Below are positions 6,108 through 6,387 of a stretch of DNA of 6,387 nucleotides, one piece after another; within the stretch, counting starts at the first letter, position 1, and every line of letters begins with the position of its first letter. Below the pieces are notes generated by a model. The model worked only from the letters and a program-made list of their open reading frames with translations, did not search any database and was not told the DNA's origin. The DNA lies in assembly GCA_001872985.1 (NCBI GenBank), contig MNYA01000102.1:1-6387 (forward strand), read 5' to 3'. Source of the stretch: a bacterium CG2_30_54_10 (GTDB lineage Bacteria; Muiribacteriota; Ozemobacteria; Ozemobacterales; Ozemobacteraceae). A program made the translations under genes and the position numbers.

Positions 6108-6228
6108 ACTTGCAAAGTTCGTGTACCGAATAAAATTTCATGTACCGATCCTCCGCAAACCCTCATCAAGTCGCAACCGGTTTGTACCGGCTCGTGTACA
6201 AATGCCAACAATGTTAGATTTTGCAAGT
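6108..6228. repeat. 9-bp perfect inverted repeat flanking the TGTAC boxes
   Basis: ACTTGCAAA (6108-6116) and TTTGCAAGT (6220-6228) are exact reverse complements, 103 bases apart, and they bracket the box cluster. Four more bases outside, AGAT (6104-6107) and ATCT (6237-6240), can pair after an 8-base bulge. Each arm contains the palindrome TTGCAA. They could be paired protein sites or the base of a folded RNA. Confidence 0.5.
6118..6203. repeat. Four TGTAC-centred 13-bp boxes, possible transcription factor sites
   Basis: The boxes are TTCGTGTACCGAA (6118-6130), TTCATGTACCGAT (6137-6149), GGTTTGTACCGGC (6179-6191) and CTCGTGTACAAAT (6191-6203). Their centres are 19, 42 and 12 bases apart, near two, four and one helical turns. 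Three share TGTACCG exactly. Boxes 1 and 3 also carry short inverted arms (TTCG/CGAA, and CCGGT/ACCGG from 6177). They lie just upstream of a promoter candidate, a position suited to an activator or repressor. Confidence 0.45.
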
Positions 6229-6250
6229 CCCTCAGTATCTAATCAATAAT
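6221..6250 (+). promoter_or_regulatory. Candidate promoter for a gene beyond the window
   Basis: TTGCAA (6221-6226) and AATAAT (6245-6250) are 18 bases apart and match consensus at four and five of six positions. The -35 falls inside the right arm of the inverted repeat. A transcript would start near 6257 and carry the hairpin at 6306-6339 in its leader. Confidence 0.4.
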
Positions 6251-6305
6251 TCGTGGCAATTCAATGATTCCTGGCGCAAGAGATTTCTCCCTTCCGTCAA
6301 GAAGA

Positions 6306-6339
6306 GCGGCGGATTCTGTTGCGTGAAGGGATTCGCCGC
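6306..6339 (+). other. Strong RNA hairpin in a probable 5' leader
   Basis: GCGGCGGATTCT (6306-6317) pairs with GGGATTCGCCGC (6328-6339) as 12 continuous pairs, nine Watson-Crick and three G-U, around the ten-base loop GTTGCGTGAA. No T-run follows, so it is not a usual terminator. The three G-U pairs would become A-C mismatches on the opposite strand, so the fold favours plus-strand RNA. Confidence 0.5.
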
Positions 6340-6387
6340 CATAACGTCCAGTTGACTGTATCATCTCAATAAGTCGGGGGATGAGTG

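Larger units (their letters stand above)
6037..6387. other. Non-coding region downstream of hfq
   Basis: No convincing gene was found in these 351 bases on either strand. The region holds a weak terminator candidate and a pyrimidine run near hfq, a group of TGTAC boxes within an inverted repeat, a promoter candidate and a strong hairpin, each listed separately. It is probably the 3' end of the hfq operon plus the upstream control region of a gene that starts beyond 6387. Confidence 0.6.

Noticed and set aside
6011..6226. 71-residue minus-strand open frame
   Set aside because: It overlaps the end of hfq and the TGTAC box region, shows no recognisable protein features and looks like chance.
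6352..6357. TTGACT as a -35 element
   Set aside because: There is a G-run rather than a -10 at 16-18 bases downstream.
6264..6372. Short plus-strand frames: ATG at 6264 (20 codons), and an open frame 6268-6372 containing FRQEERRILLREGIRRHN
   Set aside because: The first has no SD and ends at once. The second reads somewhat like protein but has no ATG or GTG start and ends at the TAA at 6370. Its codons lie across the hairpin, so a gene remnant is possible but unsupported.
6376..6387. Start of a next gene at the ATG at 6381
   Set aside because: The G-run touches the ATG directly, leaving no SD spacing, and only seven bases remain, so nothing can be supported.

Overview
The window carries four plus-strand protein genes in two transcription blocks, followed by about 350 bp with no gene. 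It looks like chromosomal DNA of a bacterium with moderately high GC. Every gene has a strong Shine-Dalgarno (SD) site, and the third gene begins with a Sec signal peptide. Hfq is of the short type with one extra residue in the Sm1-Sm2 loop, as in Bacillus subtilis. I cannot name the phylum with confidence. The long repeat-bearing TPR protein and the paired C-P...C-S-x-H motifs recall deep-branching groups such as Candidatus Riflebacteria/Ozemobacteria, but this is only an impression.

Block 1 (1-2481): a small hydrophobic protein of unknown function (12-398) overlaps by 11 bp a 697-residue GTPase (388-2481). The GTPase has a long Ala/Ser/Thr-rich, repeat-built N-terminus, a G domain with a variant G3 motif (DTPD), a helical region and two C-terminal membrane segments, so it resembles membrane-bound or dynamin-like GTPases. 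A TAATG at 10-14 suggests that another gene of the same operon lies just upstream of the window.

Block 2 (about 2497-6036): a sigma70-type promoter with a perfect TATAAT precedes a 1078-residue exported TPR protein (2562-5798). That protein consists of a signal peptide, a helical region, at least six clear TPRs arranged as a duplicated three-TPR block, a ten-unit hexapeptide linker and an unknown C-terminal domain with two copies of a Cys-Pro...Cys-Ser-x-His motif. Ten bases downstream lies hfq (5809-6036), the RNA chaperone. The two genes are probably co-transcribed, but a second TATAAT inside the end of the TPR gene could drive hfq alone. An A8 slippery tract near the 3' end of the TPR gene marks the point beyond which the hfq frame is open.

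The tail (6037-6387) holds a weak terminator candidate, a pyrimidine run, four TGTAC boxes inside a 9-bp inverted repeat, a plausible promoter at its right edge and a strong RNA hairpin. This looks like the control region of a gene that starts beyond the window. No RNA genes, insertion sequences or CRISPR arrays were seen.
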